Assembly: GCF_036237315.1 (NCBI RefSeq)
Contig: NZ_CP108356.1
Coordinates: forward strand, 6,639,501-6,703,500
Origin: Streptomyces sp. NBC_01351
GTDB lineage: Bacteria > Actinomycetota > Actinomycetes > Streptomycetales > Streptomycetaceae
Direction of reading: 5' to 3'
Length of the DNA stretch: 64,000 bases
Shown piece by piece: positions 16,557 to 26,434 of the stretch. Made by a program: the position numbers and the translations under genes. How positions within the stretch are numbered: the stretch's first letter is position 1; each line of letters opens with the position of its first letter. The notes beneath the pieces are model-generated. The model ran no database searches. It was not told the DNA's origin and worked only from the letters and a program-made list of their open reading frames with translations.

Positions 16557-17504
16557 ATGTCCCCGCCTCCGCCGCCCCTCGGCCGCGCCCGCAAGCGGGA
16601 CGCCCAACTCTTCGACCCCGCCCTGTGCGACGCCGAACTCGTTGACGTGCGTACCCAGTTCACCCAGGGCCGCTGGGCGAAGGCCCGTTCCCTCCTCGTC
16701 GGCACCGGTGACGACTGGGACCGCCGCGGCCACCGCGTCGTCGTCCTCGCCGAAACCCCGGCGGCCACCGCCTGGGCCCGCGAATGGCTGCTCGCCGAAC
16801 CGGACAGCGCCGACGCGGCCACCCTCCTCGCCTGCGCCGCCGTCTTCCGCGCCCTGCGCCGGAAGGGCACCCCGGCCGCCGCCGAGGAAGCCTGCCGCCG
16901 GGCCGCCGCCCTGCTCCCCGCCGACCCCACCCCCTGGCTCGGACTGCTCCTGCTCTCCCGGGTCTTCGGCACCGAGGAGGAGTTCAGCCGCCACTTCGAC
17001 CAGGTCCGCGCGCGCCACCGCGAGCACCACCACGCCCACCACCTGATGGTCGCCAAGCTCGCCGAACGCGCCCCCGGCGCCGGCCACGACCCGCTCCACG
17101 AGGTCTACGACTTCGCGGCCTGGGCCGCCGAGGAGGCCCCGGCCGACTCACCGCTCGCCGTCCTCCCCGTGATCGCACACGCCGAGCGCTACCGGGTGCT
17201 CGCCGCCACGCACGGCCACACCTTCGGCAGCGCCACCGAGCACTGGTCCGGCCGCCGCGCCCGCCAGGTGCTGCGATCCGCCTTCGACTGGTGGCTGGAG
17301 TGGGAACGCGACGACCACCCCCGCAACCGGGTCGACCTCAACTTCCTCGCCCACGCGAAGCTCTGCGAGGGCCGCCCCGCCGAGGCCGCCGCGCTCTTCC
17401 ACCGCATCGGGAGCCACGCGACCCCCGCCCCCTGGTCCTATCCGGACCGGGACCCGCACAAGGCCTTCCTCGCCGCGCGCGGCGCCGCACTCGGCACCGC
17501 CTGA
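16557..17504 (+). CDS. Hypothetical helical protein, TPR-like
   Basis: The protein is 315 aa from the ATG at 16557, chosen because GGAGGG lies 10 bases upstream and the upstream frame is not protein-like. The protein is almost all amphipathic helix with Ala-rich paired helices ([69 protein letters not shown]). This resembles degenerate tetratricopeptide repeats. There are no catalytic residues, signal peptide or membrane segment. It lies 130 bp upstream of an APC permease in the same direction. Function unknown. Confidence 0.7.
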   Translation: MSPPPPPLGRARKRDAQLFDPALCDAELVDVRTQFTQGRWAKARSLLVGTGDDWDRRGHRVVVLAETPAATAWAREWLLAEPDSADAATLLACAAVFRALRRKGTPAAAEEACRRAAALLPADPTPWLGLLLLSRVFGTEEEFSRHFDQVRARHREHHHAHHLMVAKLAERAPGAGHDPLHEVYDFAAWAAEEAPADSPLAVLPVIAHAERYRVLAATHGHTFGSATEHWSGRRARQVLRSAFDWWLEWERDDHPRNRVDLNFLAHAKLCEGRPAEAAALFHRIGSHATPAPWSYPDRDPHKAFLAARGAALGTA

Positions 17505-17546
17505 CGCACCGCCCGACGCGCCGCCCGAAGTCCCCACGCCCCCTCG

Positions 17547-17612
17547 ACGCTTCCCCGCCCCACCCCGCCCCACCCCGCCCCACCGCCCCACCCCGCTCCG
17601 CCCCACCCCGCC
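17547..17612. repeat. C-rich simple repeat (CCCCGCCCCAC type)
   Basis: Six or so near-identical units of CCGCCCCACC occupy the gap between the helical protein and the permease. They leave a strongly C-biased, G-poor strand that could form an i-motif or G-quadruplex on the opposite strand. No other signal is seen before the GAAAGGA ribosome-binding site of the permease. Confidence 0.75.
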
Positions 17613-17636
17613 CAGCCCTTCCGAAAGGACCCCGCC

Positions 17637-19196
17637 ATGCCGACGGGCAGCTCAACCAAGCTCCAGGACCCGGCCGAGATAAGAACGTACAAGGGGACGG
17701 ACCGCGCCCTGCGCGCCGACCGCCTCGGCACCGCCGGCCTGCTGCTCTCCGTACTCGCCGCCAGCGCGCCCCTGATGGTCGTCGCGGGTGTCATGCCCAC
17801 GACCTTCGGGGTCATGGGCATCGTCGGCCAGCCGCTCCTCTTCGTCATCCTCGGCATCGTCCTCGCGCTCTTCAGCATCGGCTACGCCGAGATGAGCCGG
17901 CACGTCCACAACGCCGGCGCCTTCTACGCGTACATCGCCCGCGGCCTCGGCCCGACGGCCGGCGCCGGCGCCTCCCTCGTCGCGCTCGTCGCGTACAGCG
18001 CCATGCAGGTCGGCGTCTACGGCATCCTCGGCTTCGAGGTGTCCGGCCTCTTCGCCACCTACCTGAAGATCGAACTCGCCTGGTGGATCCCCGCCCTGGC
18101 GGCGGTCGCCCTCACCGGCGCCCTCGGCTGGCTGAAGATCGACCTCAACGCCAAGGTGCTCGGCGTCCTCCTCCTCATCGAGTGCGCCCTCGTCGTGATC
18201 TTCGACGTCTCCGCCCTCGCCGAGCCCGGCGCCGAAGGCCTCTCGCTCCACGCCTTCAACCCCGAGACCCTCGGCGGAGCCGGCCTCGGCACCGCGCTCT
18301 GCTTCTGCATCGCCGCCTTCGTCGGCTTCGAGCAGTCCCCGGTCTACGCCGAGGAGACCAGCCGGCCGCACATCGTCGTCTCCCGGGTGATGTTCCTCGC
18401 CGTCGGCTTCGTCGCCCTCTTCTTCGCCTTCAGCGCCTGGGCCCTCACCGTCGCCACCGGCCCCTCCGAGGTCGTCAAGACCTCCGCCGAGGCCGGCCCC
18501 GGCCTGCTCTTCCAGCTCACCGGCGAGCGCCTGGGCGCCACCTTCACCGACGTCCTGCACGTCCTCTTCGTGACCGGAATGTTCGCGGCCATGCTCAGCT
18601 TCCACAACGTGGTCGCCCGCTACGCCTTCGCCATGGGCCGCGAGGGCCTCCTCCCCGCCGCCTTCGGCCGGACCAACGCCGGCACCGGCGCCCCCGGCAC
18701 AGGCTCCCTGCTGCAGACCGGCATCGCGGCCCTCGTCGTGATCGCCTTCGCCGTCACCGACGACATGCCGGCCGGCGACCCCACCGCGCCCGTCCTGCAC
18801 CTCTTCACCTGGATGGGCAGCGTCGGCGCCCTCGGCATCACCCTCCTCATGGCCGCCGCCTCCTTCGCCGTCATCGCCTTCTTCGTCCGTCGCGGCACCG
18901 CCGGCGCCCAGGTCTGGCGGCTCGTCGCGGCCGGCGCCGCCGGTCTCGCGCTGCTCGCCATTGCCGTCTGGACCGTCAAGGACTTCGGCGTCCTCGTCGG
19001 CGCCGAAGAGGGCTCCGCGCTCAGCTGGCTCCTGCCCGGAATCATCGGCGCCGCCGTCGTGACCGGCCTGCTGTACGGACTGGTGTTGCGCAGCAAGCGG
19101 CCCGAGGTGCACGCCCGCATCGGTCTCGGGAACGAGGCCTTCCGGCTCGACCAGGCCGCGGCGGAGACCACGGCGGAGACCACCCACCAGAGCTGA
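17637..19196 (+). CDS. APC-family amino acid permease
   Basis: The protein is 519 aa from an ATG with GAAAGGA upstream. About 12 hydrophobic segments are visible, starting [25 protein letters not shown] and followed by the APC pattern [27 protein letters not shown] and [17 protein letters not shown] (the conserved 'FEs..E'-type helix). Both termini appear cytoplasmic. It is a secondary transporter of amino acids or amines. The next gene in the same direction is a second APC permease, but a hairpin at 19248-19283 separates them. Confidence 0.9.
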   Translation: MPTGSSTKLQDPAEIRTYKGTDRALRADRLGTAGLLLSVLAASAPLMVVAGVMPTTFGVMGIVGQPLLFVILGIVLALFSIGYAEMSRHVHNAGAFYAYIARGLGPTAGAGASLVALVAYSAMQVGVYGILGFEVSGLFATYLKIELAWWIPALAAVALTGALGWLKIDLNAKVLGVLLLIECALVVIFDVSALAEPGAEGLSLHAFNPETLGGAGLGTALCFCIAAFVGFEQSPVYAEETSRPHIVVSRVMFLAVGFVALFFAFSAWALTVATGPSEVVKTSAEAGPGLLFQLTGERLGATFTDVLHVLFVTGMFAAMLSFHNVVARYAFAMGREGLLPAAFGRTNAGTGAPGTGSLLQTGIAALVVIAFAVTDDMPAGDPTAPVLHLFTWMGSVGALGITLLMAAASFAVIAFFVRRGTAGAQVWRLVAAGAAGLALLAIAVWTVKDFGVLVGAEEGSALSWLLPGIIGAAVVTGLLYGLVLRSKRPEVHARIGLGNEAFRLDQAAAETTAETTHQS

Positions 19197-19247
19197 CACC
19201 GCCGCGCGTGGACGTACCTCCGCCACCTGGCTTTCGAGCGCTGCTGC

Positions 19248-19283
19248 AGCCCCCGACACCCCTTTCCAAGGTCGTCGGGGGCT
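19248..19283 (+). terminator. Hairpin terminator after the first permease
   Basis: AGCCCCCGAC and GTCGGGGGCT are perfectly complementary with a 16-base loop. The hairpin lies 50 bp after the stop. There is no long T-run, as is usual in Streptomyces. Confidence 0.75.
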
Positions 19284-19435
19284 TCGGTGCGTACGGGTGC
19301 GATTTTGGCGGGTGGCGGACCCTCATGGTCTCCTGGGGCGACCAAATCACCCGGACCGTCGTACAGGGGACACCACCCAGCTCCCCCGCCCACCGATCCG
19401 GCTTGCCTGCCCACCCCACGAAGGCGAAGTCGTAC

Positions 19436-20884
19436 ATGACCGACCGCACCCTGGCCGAGGCCGCCGCCGAGCCGTCCCGTCCGTCTCCCCGTCACGTCGA
19501 CGCGGGCGACGAGGGCTACAGCAAGGACCTCAAGTCCCGCCACATCAACATGATCGCGATCGGCGGGGCGATAGGCACCGGCCTGTTCCTCGGCGCCGGC
19601 GGCCGCCTCGCCGGAGCCGGTCCCTCCCTCGCGATCGCCTACGCGGTGTGCGGAGTCTTCGCCTTCTTCGTCGTCCGGGCCCTCGGCGAGCTCGTGCTCT
19701 ACCGCCCCTCCTCCGGAGCCTTCGTCTCCTACGCCCGCGAATTCATGGGGGAGAAGGGCGCCTACACGGCCGGCTGGCTGTACTTCCTGAACTGGTCCAC
19801 GACCACCGTCGCCGACATCACAGCCGCCGCGACCTACGCCCACTTCTGGTCGATGTTCACCGACGTCCCCCAGTGGGTCCTCGCCTTCATCGCCCTGGCC
19901 ATCGTCCTCACCGCGAACCTGATCTCGGTGAAGTACTTCGGCGAGATGGAGTTCTGGTTCTCCCTCGTCAAGGTCGCCGCCCTGGTGATCTTCCTGATCG
20001 TCGGCATCTGGCTCGTCGCCACCAGCCACGAGATCGGCGGCCACACCCCCGGCCTCGCCACCATCACCGACAACGGAGGCATCTTCCCGGTGGGGATGCT
20101 GCCCATGCTCCTGGTCATCCAGGGCGTCGTCTTCGCGTACGCCTCCGTCGAGCTGTGCGGAGTCGCCGCCGGCGAGACCGAGAACCCCGAGAAGATCATG
20201 CCGAAGGCGATCAACTCGATCATGTGGCGCGTGGGCCTCTTCTACGTGGGCTCCGTGGTCCTGCTCGCGCTGCTGCTCCCCTACACCTCGTACAGCTCCG
20301 ACCAGAGCCCCTTCGTCACCGTCTTCGACGAGCTGGGCGTCCCCGGCGCCGCCGGCATCATGAACCTGGTCGTCCTGACCGCGGCCCTCTCCAGCCTGAA
20401 CTCCGGCCTCTACTCCACCGGCCGCATCCTGCGCTCGATGGCCATGTCCGGCTCCGCGCCCCGCTTCACGGCCCGCATGAACAAGGGCAAGGTCCCCTAC
20501 GGCGGCGTCCTGTTCACCGCCGCCTTCGGCCTGGCCGGCGTCGCCCTGAACAAGTACATGCCCGAGGAGGCCTTCGAGATCGTCCTCAACTTCGCCTCGC
20601 TCGGCATCCTCGGCACCTGGGCCATGGTGATGCTCTGCTCGCTCCACTTCTGGCGCCGCGCGCAGCAGGGCCGCGTCGAACGCCCCGCCTACCGGCTGCC
20701 GTGGGCCCCGTACACCCAGCTCGTCACACTGGTCTTCCTCGTCACGGTCCTGATCCTGATGTGGTGCGACGGGGGCGTGGGACGCACCACGGTCCTCTTC
20801 GTGCCCGTCATCGGCGCCGCCCTGGTCGGCGGCTGGTACCTGGTCCGCCGCCGGGTCGCCGAGATCGCCGCGTCACGCACCTGA
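19436..20884 (+). CDS. Amino acid permease, asparagine-permease (AnsP)-like
   Basis: The protein is 482 aa from the ATG at 19436, with GAAGGCGAAG upstream. Its N terminus [38 protein letters not shown] is characteristic of the AAT branch of the APC family and very close to AnsP/GabP-type permeases. The [31 protein letters not shown] segment is also typical of AnsP. Twelve hydrophobic helices are visible. The likely substrate is L-asparagine or a similar polar amino acid (family inference). The last 12 bases overlap the end of the convergent kinase gene. Confidence 0.88.
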   Translation: MTDRTLAEAAAEPSRPSPRHVDAGDEGYSKDLKSRHINMIAIGGAIGTGLFLGAGGRLAGAGPSLAIAYAVCGVFAFFVVRALGELVLYRPSSGAFVSYAREFMGEKGAYTAGWLYFLNWSTTTVADITAAATYAHFWSMFTDVPQWVLAFIALAIVLTANLISVKYFGEMEFWFSLVKVAALVIFLIVGIWLVATSHEIGGHTPGLATITDNGGIFPVGMLPMLLVIQGVVFAYASVELCGVAAGETENPEKIMPKAINSIMWRVGLFYVGSVVLLALLLPYTSYSSDQSPFVTVFDELGVPGAAGIMNLVVLTAALSSLNSGLYSTGRILRSMAMSGSAPRFTARMNKGKVPYGGVLFTAAFGLAGVALNKYMPEEAFEIVLNFASLGILGTWAMVMLCSLHFWRRAQQGRVERPAYRLPWAPYTQLVTLVFLVTVLILMWCDGGVGRTTVLFVPVIGAALVGGWYLVRRRVAEIAASRT

Positions 20885-22504
20885 CGCCGGTACGAAGGAG
20901 TCGAGCGCCGCGTCGAAGTGGCCGCGGGCCTCACCGGCCCGCCCGACGGGCGCCGACACCCACACGTCGTACAGCACCCCGCCCTGCTCCCAGCACAGGT
21001 CGAAGGTGTGCCGGGCGCCCTCGGCGCGGGTGAAGCCGTCCCAGGTGAACTCCCACAGGGCGGCCGGATGCCCGTCGTGCGTCGTCGGTACGACCTTGTT
21101 CTCCCGGTAGCCCGGATTGGTCTCCGCCCCGCGCTCGTCGGCGAGCCGCATCACGCCCAGCGGCCCGCCGGACGGGGCCGGCGCGGTCGTCTTGATCCCG
21201 ATGCGCACGGCCCCGTCCGGCGACCCGTAGAACACCCGCTGCTCGTCGGTGGTCCGCCGGAACCCGGTCGGTACGGCCAGACTGAAGCCCCGTACGTCGG
21301 ACACGACCTGGTACCCGGCGGGCGCCGGCCGCACCGACCGGGAGGGCCCGGCCGACGAGGCCGCGGCGGAGGCAGCCGGGGCGGAGGAACCCGCGGCCGA
21401 GCCGGCCGGGGCCGAGGCGCGGGCCGAGGACGCAGGCGCCCCGGCCGGGCCCGCCGTCGCACCCGCCCCCTTGCCGTCATCGAGCAGCGAGGTCGCGGTC
21501 ACCGTGCCGCCGACCGCCGCGACGAGCAGAGCCGCGACCAGCCCCACCCGCAGCGCCGCCCGGCGCCGGCCGGACTTCGCGGGCAGCGCCCCGGCCGGCC
21601 GCGTGGCCCGCTCGGTCGGCGTGTACCCGACGGCCGGCACCGGCACCTGCGCCGACCCGCCACGGCCCGTGCCTTCGCCCCCGCCTTCGCCCGTGCCCGC
21701 CGCGCAGCCGGCCAGCAGCCGCGCCGCCTCCGCCGCGCCGATCCGACGCTCCGGATCCCGTTCCAGCAGTCCGCGTACGACCGGACCGAGCGGCCCCAGC
21801 CGGCCGGGCGGGCGGATCTCGTCGAAGACCACCGCGTGCAGGACGCCGCCGATCGAATCGCGGTGGAACGGAGACTCCCCGGTCACGGCCGTGCACAACA
21901 GCACGCCGAGCGACCACAGATCGGAGGCCGGACCGGCCTCCGCACCCTGCATCCGCTCGGGCGACGTGTACTCGGGCGAGCCCACGAAGGCCCCGGACTC
22001 ACTGATGGTCGTCGCCCCGGCGAGCCGCGCGATCCCGAAGTCGGTCAGCACGGCCCGGCCCGTCCCCGCCTCCAGCAGCACATTGGCCGGCTTCACGTCC
22101 CGGTGCAGCACACCGCGGTCGTGCGCCGCGCTCAGCGCCCCGAGCAGCGCCACCCCGATCCCGGCCGCCTCGGCAGGCTCCAGCGGCCCCGTGGCGGCGA
22201 GCCGGTCGGCCAGCGAACCGCCGTCGACGAGCTCCATCACGATGAAGGGGATCCCTTCGTGCTCCACGGCGTCGTGAACGACCACGACGTGCGGATGCCT
22301 GATCTGCGCGACGACCCGAGCCTCCCGCAGGGGACCCATGGCCTGCGTGCCGGAGTCGAGATGGAGCTCCTTGACGGCCACCGGCCGCCCGAGCAGCTCG
22401 TCGACGGCCCGCCAAACGGTCCCCATGCCACCCCGGCCCAGCCGCTCCTGAAGCCGGTAACGGCCACCGATCACCGTGCTGTTGCCCGGCCCGCCCTGCA
22501 CCAC
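20873..22504 (-). CDS. Membrane Ser/Thr protein kinase (PknB-type)
   Basis: The protein is 543 aa from a GTG at 22504 (the next codon, GTG 22501, is equally possible), with GGGGAG upstream. The kinase domain covers residues about 13-275. It has the glycine loop [10 protein letters not shown], the lysine in PVAVKEL near 45, the catalytic loop [11 protein letters not shown] with Asp near 136 and DFG near 155. A Thr-rich activation loop and [11 protein letters not shown] follow. A cytoplasmic Pro/Gly linker leads to one transmembrane helix ([19 protein letters not shown]) and an Ala/Ser-rich extracellular stalk. The external domain of about 140 aa has no PASTA repeats and is likely a sensor. It lies next to tRNA-Leu and overlaps the convergent permease stop. 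Confidence 0.9.
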   Translation of the reverse strand: MVQGGPGNSTVIGGRYRLQERLGRGGMGTVWRAVDELLGRPVAVKELHLDSGTQAMGPLREARVVAQIRHPHVVVVHDAVEHEGIPFIVMELVDGGSLADRLAATGPLEPAEAAGIGVALLGALSAAHDRGVLHRDVKPANVLLEAGTGRAVLTDFGIARLAGATTISESGAFVGSPEYTSPERMQGAEAGPASDLWSLGVLLCTAVTGESPFHRDSIGGVLHAVVFDEIRPPGRLGPLGPVVRGLLERDPERRIGAAEAARLLAGCAAGTGEGGGEGTGRGGSAQVPVPAVGYTPTERATRPAGALPAKSGRRRAALRVGLVAALLVAAVGGTVTATSLLDDGKGAGATAGPAGAPASSARASAPAGSAAGSSAPAASAAASSAGPSRSVRPAPAGYQVVSDVRGFSLAVPTGFRRTTDEQRVFYGSPDGAVRIGIKTTAPAPSGGPLGVMRLADERGAETNPGYRENKVVPTTHDGHPAALWEFTWDGFTRAEGARHTFDLCWEQGGVLYDVWVSAPVGRAGEARGHFDAALDSFVPASGA

Positions 22505-22551
22505 GCCGTACTCCCCTGTCCGCCGGTCAGGGTCATGATGCCGTAAACGCG

Positions 22552-22577
22552 AAGAACCCCACCGAAGTGGGGTTCTT
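22552..22577 (-). terminator. Terminator of tRNA-Leu
   Basis: An 11-bp perfect stem (AAGAACCCCAC / GTGGGGTTCTT) with a CGAA loop lies 8 bases after the tRNA 3' end on the minus strand. It is placed between the tRNA and the kinase gene. Confidence 0.88.
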
Positions 22578-22584
22578 GCTCTTG

Positions 22585-22669
22585 TGTCCGAGGGGGGACT
22601 TGAACCCCCACGCCCGATAAAGGGCACTAGCACCTCAAGCTAGCGCGTCTGCCATTCCGCCACCCGGAC
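22585..22669 (-). tRNA. tRNA-Leu (anticodon GAG)
   Basis: The minus strand folds into a class II tRNA of 85 nt. The acceptor stem is GTCCGGG / CTCGGAC with discriminator A. The anticodon stem CTAGC / GCTAG has loop TTGAGGT, giving anticodon GAG, which reads CUC/CUU. A long variable arm (GTGCCCTTTATCGGGCGT region) and a T-arm GGGGGTTCAAGTCCCCC follow. No CCA is encoded. No integration site or mobile element is seen next to it. Confidence 0.97.
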
Positions 22670-22837
22670 AAGGTGTCTGTCTCGCGTCCCTCGCGGGCCG
22701 TTCCGACGTGGAAAACATTACCAAACATTCCGGGGTCCTCGATCACACCCCCCGGTGGCCGGGGATCTCCCTTGGGGTGAGCGGCCCGGAGCGGGAGGAT
22801 GGGGGCAGTTCGGTACTGATCAGTGGGAGGAAGCAGC

Positions 22838-24163
22838 GTGAGCGAGTCGAGCGCGGGCAGGACCGTCTCCGGCGAGGACGAGGTCGTCGACCTCTGCCGG
22901 GACCTCATCCGGATCGACACCAGCAACTACGGGGACCACTCCGGCCCCGGCGAGCGCAAAGCGGCGGAGTGGGTCGCCGAGAAGCTCGCCGAGGTCGGCC
23001 TGGAGCCGCAGATCTTCGAATCGCACAAGGGGCGCGCCTCCACGATCGCGCGGATCGAGGGCGAGGACACTTCGCGGCCGGCCCTGCTGATCCACGGGCA
23101 CACCGACGTGGTTCCGGCCAACGCCGCCGACTGGACGTACGACCCCTTCGCCGGCGAGATCGCCGACGGGTGCGTGTGGGGCCGCGGCGCCGTCGACATG
23201 AAGGACATGGACGCGATGACGCTGGCCGTCGTCCGCGACCGCATGCGCAGCGGGCGCAAGCCCCCGCGCGACATCGTGCTGGCCTTCCTCGCCGACGAGG
23301 AGGCCGGCGGCACCTACGGGGCCCGGCACCTCGTCGACAAGCACCCGGGGCTCTTCGAGGGCGTCACCGAGGCCATCGGTGAGGTCGGCGGCTTCTCCTT
23401 CACCGTGAACGAGAACCTGCGGCTGTACCTGGTGGAGACCGCCCAGAAGGGCATGCACTGGATGCGGCTCACGGTGGAGGGCACCGCGGGCCACGGCTCC
23501 ATGACCAACAACGACAACGCCATCACGGAGCTGTGCGAGGCCGTGGGCCGCCTCGGCCGCCACCAGTGGCCGGTGCGCGTGACCAAGACCGTCCGGCACT
23601 TCCTGGACGAGCTCTCGGACGCGCTCGGGACCCCCCTGGACCCGGACAACATGGACGAGACCCTCGCCAAGCTCGGCGGCATCGCCAAGATGGTCGGCGC
23701 GACCCTGCGCAACTCCGCCGCCCCGACGATGCTCGGCGCCGGCTACAAGGTCAACGTCATCCCCGGCCAGGCCACCGCGCACGTGGACGGCCGCTTCCTG
23801 CCGGGCTACGAGGACGAGTTCTTCGCGGACCTCGACCGGATCCTCGGCCCGCGCGTGAAGCGGGAGGACGTGCACGGGGACAAGGCCCTGGAGACGGACT
23901 TCGACGGCCGGCTCGTGGACGCCATGCAGGGCGCCCTGCGCGCGGAGGACCCGATCGCACGCGCGGTCCCGTACATGCTCTCCGGCGGTACGGACGCCAA
24001 GTCCTTCGACGACCTCGGCATCCGCTGCTTCGGCTTCGCGCCGCTGCAGCTGCCGCCGGAGCTGGACTTCGCCGGGATGTTCCACGGCGTGGACGAGCGG
24101 GTGCCGGTGGACGGGCTGAAGTTCGGTGTTCGCGTGCTCGACCGATTCATCGACAACGCCTAA
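22838..24163 (+). CDS. M20/ArgE-type metallopeptidase
   Basis: The protein is 441 aa from the GTG at 22838, with GGGAGGAAG seven bases upstream. The M20 ligand segments are in order: LLIHGHTDVVP, WGRGAVDMKD, FLADEEAGG (catalytic Glu-Glu) and a C-terminal FHGVDERV His. They indicate a two-zinc cytoplasmic aminoacylase, dipeptidase or deacetylase. The dimerisation lid is present between residues about 190 and 310. It is a single gene, upstream of the chaplins. The exact substrate is undetermined. Confidence 0.92.
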   Translation: MSESSAGRTVSGEDEVVDLCRDLIRIDTSNYGDHSGPGERKAAEWVAEKLAEVGLEPQIFESHKGRASTIARIEGEDTSRPALLIHGHTDVVPANAADWTYDPFAGEIADGCVWGRGAVDMKDMDAMTLAVVRDRMRSGRKPPRDIVLAFLADEEAGGTYGARHLVDKHPGLFEGVTEAIGEVGGFSFTVNENLRLYLVETAQKGMHWMRLTVEGTAGHGSMTNNDNAITELCEAVGRLGRHQWPVRVTKTVRHFLDELSDALGTPLDPDNMDETLAKLGGIAKMVGATLRNSAAPTMLGAGYKVNVIPGQATAHVDGRFLPGYEDEFFADLDRILGPRVKREDVHGDKALETDFDGRLVDAMQGALRAEDPIARAVPYMLSGGTDAKSFDDLGIRCFGFAPLQLPPELDFAGMFHGVDERVPVDGLKFGVRVLDRFIDNA

Positions 24164-24301
24164 CGCCGGAAGAATCGCGAAGGTGTGCGGAATCCACTGA
24201 GAAGAGTGAATGCGCTCATACGCTCGTAGCCCCGGTGATCCCTCCTCGTTACAGGTGTTGCGGTCCGCGGCTGGGACCGCATTTGCCTACTAGGAGGAAC
24301 A

Positions 24302-24535
24302 ATGATCAAGAAGGTTGTCGCCGCTGCGGCTGCCACCGGTGCTGTGGTTCTCGCGGGTGCGGGCCTGGCCCACGCCGATGCAGGTGCCCAGGGCGCGGCC
24401 ATCGGTTCGCCCGGTGTCCTGTCGGGCAACGTGCTCCAGGTTCCGGTCCACGTTCCGGTGAACGTCTGCGGTAACACGGTGAACGTCATCGGCCTGCTGA
24501 ACCCGGCCTTCGGCAACACCTGCGTCAACGCCTGA
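24302..24535 (+). CDS. chpH: Short chaplin ChpH
   Basis: The protein is 77 aa with AGGAGGAAC just upstream. A Sec signal peptide (MIKKVVAAAAATGAVVLAGA, cut after AHA near residue 25) is followed by one chaplin domain. The domain runs from GSPGVLSGNVLQVPVHVPVN to VCGNTVNVIGLLNPAFGNTC, with its two Cys at 56 and 74. Short chaplins assemble into amphipathic amyloid fibrils on aerial hyphae and spores and lower water surface tension. ChpH is one of the conserved short chaplins. A strong hairpin (24552-24583) separates it from the ChpC-like gene. Confidence 0.95.
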   Translation: MIKKVVAAAAATGAVVLAGAGLAHADAGAQGAAIGSPGVLSGNVLQVPVHVPVNVCGNTVNVIGLLNPAFGNTCVNA

Positions 24536-24551
24536 CGCGTCTGAAGTCTTG

Positions 24552-24583
24552 GGCCCCGGAGCGCATTCCAGCGCTCCGGGGCC
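24552..24583 (+). terminator. Terminator after chpH
   Basis: A 13-bp perfect stem GGCCCCGGAGCGC / GCGCTCCGGGGCC with loop ATTCCA lies 16 bases after the chpH stop. Confidence 0.9.
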
Positions 24584-24673
24584 ACCGGGCTTTCAGGACC
24601 CGAATCCTTCTCATCTTCGGCGCGACAGGCGGGGGAGCCTGGCCGAAACGTACACACCAGGGGACGAGTACAG

Positions 24674-25426
24674 ATGCGACGACGACCGGCACCGGCCACC
24701 AGGAAGACCCTGATCACCATGGCTGCCGCGGGGGGTGTCCTCGCCCTGGGCGGGGGATACGCGCACGCGGACTCCGGCGCCTCCGGGCACGCCGGGAACT
24801 CTCCGGGCGTGCTGTCCGGGAACAACGTGCAGGCGCCCGTGGACGCACCGGTGAACGTCTGCGGCAACACCCTCTCCGTGATCGGCCTGCTCGATCCGGC
24901 CTTCGGGAACCACTGTTCCAACGACTCGGGCAAGGGCGGCAAGCCGGGTCCGGGCAAGCCGGGTCCGGGCAAGCCGGAGCACCCCGGTCAGCCGGGCGGG
25001 CCGGGGGAACCTCCGTGTGACGACCACGAGCCGGGGACGCCGGGCAACCCTGGTAACCCGGGGACGCCGGAGCAGCCGGGGAACCCTGGTCAGCCCGGGA
25101 ACCCCGGGACTCCGGGTCAGCCGGGGAATCCGGGCACGCCCGGCAATCCCGGTACCCCGGGCGGTCACGTCCCGGGCAACCCCGGCACTCCGGGCCAGCC
25201 GGGTACTCCCGGCACCCCCGGCAATCCCGCGAACCCCGCCACGCAGGGCAACGGCGCCTCCAGCGGTGGTGCCGGAGCGGGGGGTTCCTTCGCCCCCGCC
25301 GAGAGCCCGGGGGCGGGCCTGGCCGCCACCGGCAGCGGAGACGTCCTCACCGCCGGGCTTCCGCTCGCCGGCGGACTGCTGCTGGCCGGGTCCGTGCTCT
25401 ACCGACGGGCCCGCAACGCCGCCTGA
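24674..25426 (+). CDS. chpC: Sortase-anchored chaplin with collagen-like stalk
   Basis: The protein is 250 aa. After an N-terminal export signal (RRRPAPATRKTLITMAAAGG, cut near AHA at 32), residues about 35-82 form one chaplin domain with Cys 63 and 81. Residues 88-190 are a Gly-Pro stalk with PGxPGxPGx triplets (PGNPGTPGQPGNPGTPG), collagen-like. A Gly/Ser linker leads to LAATG (216-220), a hydrophobic helix and RRAR, the sortase class E cell-wall sorting signal. Long chaplins of S. coelicolor (ChpA-C) carry two chaplin domains; here the second is absent and a collagen-like stalk stands in its place. The symbol is by position next to chpH. Confidence 0.82.
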   Translation: MRRRPAPATRKTLITMAAAGGVLALGGGYAHADSGASGHAGNSPGVLSGNNVQAPVDAPVNVCGNTLSVIGLLDPAFGNHCSNDSGKGGKPGPGKPGPGKPEHPGQPGGPGEPPCDDHEPGTPGNPGNPGTPEQPGNPGQPGNPGTPGQPGNPGTPGNPGTPGGHVPGNPGTPGQPGTPGTPGNPANPATQGNGASSGGAGAGGSFAPAESPGAGLAATGSGDVLTAGLPLAGGLLLAGSVLYRRARNAA

Positions 25427-25442
25427 CGGGTGTTCACGTCGG

Positions 25443-25469
25443 CGCGGGCCTCGAAAACCGGGGCCCGCG
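25443..25469. terminator. Hairpin between chpC and the DUF5703 gene
   Basis: CGCGGGCC pairs with GGCCCGCG around an 11-base loop rich in A. It lies between convergent genes and can serve both. Confidence 0.75.
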
Positions 25470-25484
25470 TCACGTCACTCCTTG

Positions 25485-25673
25485 TCACCAGGTCGCGCGG
25501 ACCTGACGGATGATCCGGCGGCGCAGTCGCACTCGGCGGCTGCCGTCCCGGTGCAGTGTCAGTCGGTCGAGCTCCCAGTTCCCGTACTCGGCATGGTCGG
25601 TCAGCAGGCGGGTCGCCTCCTTGCGGGGCACCCCGCGAGGCACGTACACGTCGACAAATTCGTATTCCGGCAT
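25485..25673 (-). CDS. DUF5703 small protein
   Basis: The protein is 62 aa from an ATG at 25673. Its sequence MPEYEFVDVYVPRGVPRKEA, then LLTDHAEYGNWELDRLTLH and an Arg-rich tail RRVRLRRRIIRQVRATW, matches a small conserved actinobacterial family (DUF5703) of unknown function. The basic tail suggests nucleic-acid binding (inference). Its start is 47 bp from the start of the divergent gene at 25721. Confidence 0.8.
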   Translation of the reverse strand: MPEYEFVDVYVPRGVPRKEATRLLTDHAEYGNWELDRLTLHRDGSRRVRLRRRIIRQVRATW

Positions 25674-25720
25674 CGCATCTATTGTGCGGGCAGAGCCCTG
25701 CTACGGATAGCGTCTGCTCT

Positions 25721-26362
25721 ATGTCTGATGCCGCTCTGCCCACTGTTGCCGAGGTACGTGCCGCCGCCGAGGCGGTAAAGGCCGCGCTCGACCGTCACCT
25801 CGCCGCGGTCGAGCGCAGGACCGGGGACGAGGACCCCGACGTCTACGCAGCCTTCAACGAACTCGCCGCCGCCTCCGAGGAGTACGACGAACTCCTCTAC
25901 GACCGCTACGACGAGGTCACCCCGTTCGAGATCCCCACCCCCGAGGACGGCGTCCCGTACGGCGGCCCCGCCGAGCCCGCAGCCTTCAGCGTGTTCATCC
26001 GCCGCGACTACGCCGTCGTCGAACCGCCGCGGCTGATCGCCCAGGCCGAACGGGTCGCCGCGCACGACCGCGACGCCGAACTCGTCCACGGCGGGACCGC
26101 GGGTGCGCTGGGCGTGCTCTTCGGGGAGTACGAGCCCGACGAGATCGCCTCCCGGTACAAGGAGTTCGGGCTGGAGGAGGGCGACTCCACGCTCTGGATC
26201 GCGGCCTCGGAGGAGGTGGCGGAGCCGGGGGAGTGGCTGGCCTCGCCCTTCGGGCACACCGACCCGGAGGACGTCCTGCACCGCTTCGACGTGAGCTCCG
26301 TCTTCGACGAGGAAGTCGACGAGTTCGACGAGGACGAGGAGCCCGGGCTGACCCCGGCTTGA
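25721..26362 (+). CDS. Hypothetical acidic protein
   Basis: The protein is 213 aa from the ATG at 25721. The N-terminal helix (VAEVRAAAEAVKAALDRHLAAVERR) and the segment NELAAASEEYDELLYDRYDEVTPFEIP are followed by a globular part and a very acidic tail (VFDEEVDEFDEDEEPG). There is no signal peptide, membrane helix or known catalytic motif. It is conserved in Streptomyces as far as I recall, but without assigned function. It is transcribed divergently from DUF5703 and convergently with the RecD-like gene. Confidence 0.75.
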   Translation: MSDAALPTVAEVRAAAEAVKAALDRHLAAVERRTGDEDPDVYAAFNELAAASEEYDELLYDRYDEVTPFEIPTPEDGVPYGGPAEPAAFSVFIRRDYAVVEPPRLIAQAERVAAHDRDAELVHGGTAGALGVLFGEYEPDEIASRYKEFGLEEGDSTLWIAASEEVAEPGEWLASPFGHTDPEDVLHRFDVSSVFDEEVDEFDEDEEPGLTPA

Positions 26363-26379
26363 TCCCTGCTCGACGCGCA

Positions 26380-26425
26380 CCGGAGGCCGTGGCCCCGCCC
26401 TGACCGGCGGAGCCACGGCCTCCGG
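26380..26425. terminator. Bidirectional terminator
   Basis: CCGGAGGCCGTGGC pairs perfectly with GCCACGGCCTCCGG over an 18-base loop. It lies between the convergent genes ending at 26362 and 26435. Confidence 0.85.
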
Positions 26426-26434
26426 CCGCTCCGG

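Noticed and set aside
16784..19435. Open frame continuous with the second permease upstream to 16784
   Set aside because: The upstream part is Arg/Pro-rich and overlaps two proper genes in another frame. The permease begins at 19436.
22585..22669. tRNA-linked integration site
   Set aside because: No integrase, direct repeat of the tRNA 3' end or change in gene style lies beside the tRNA.
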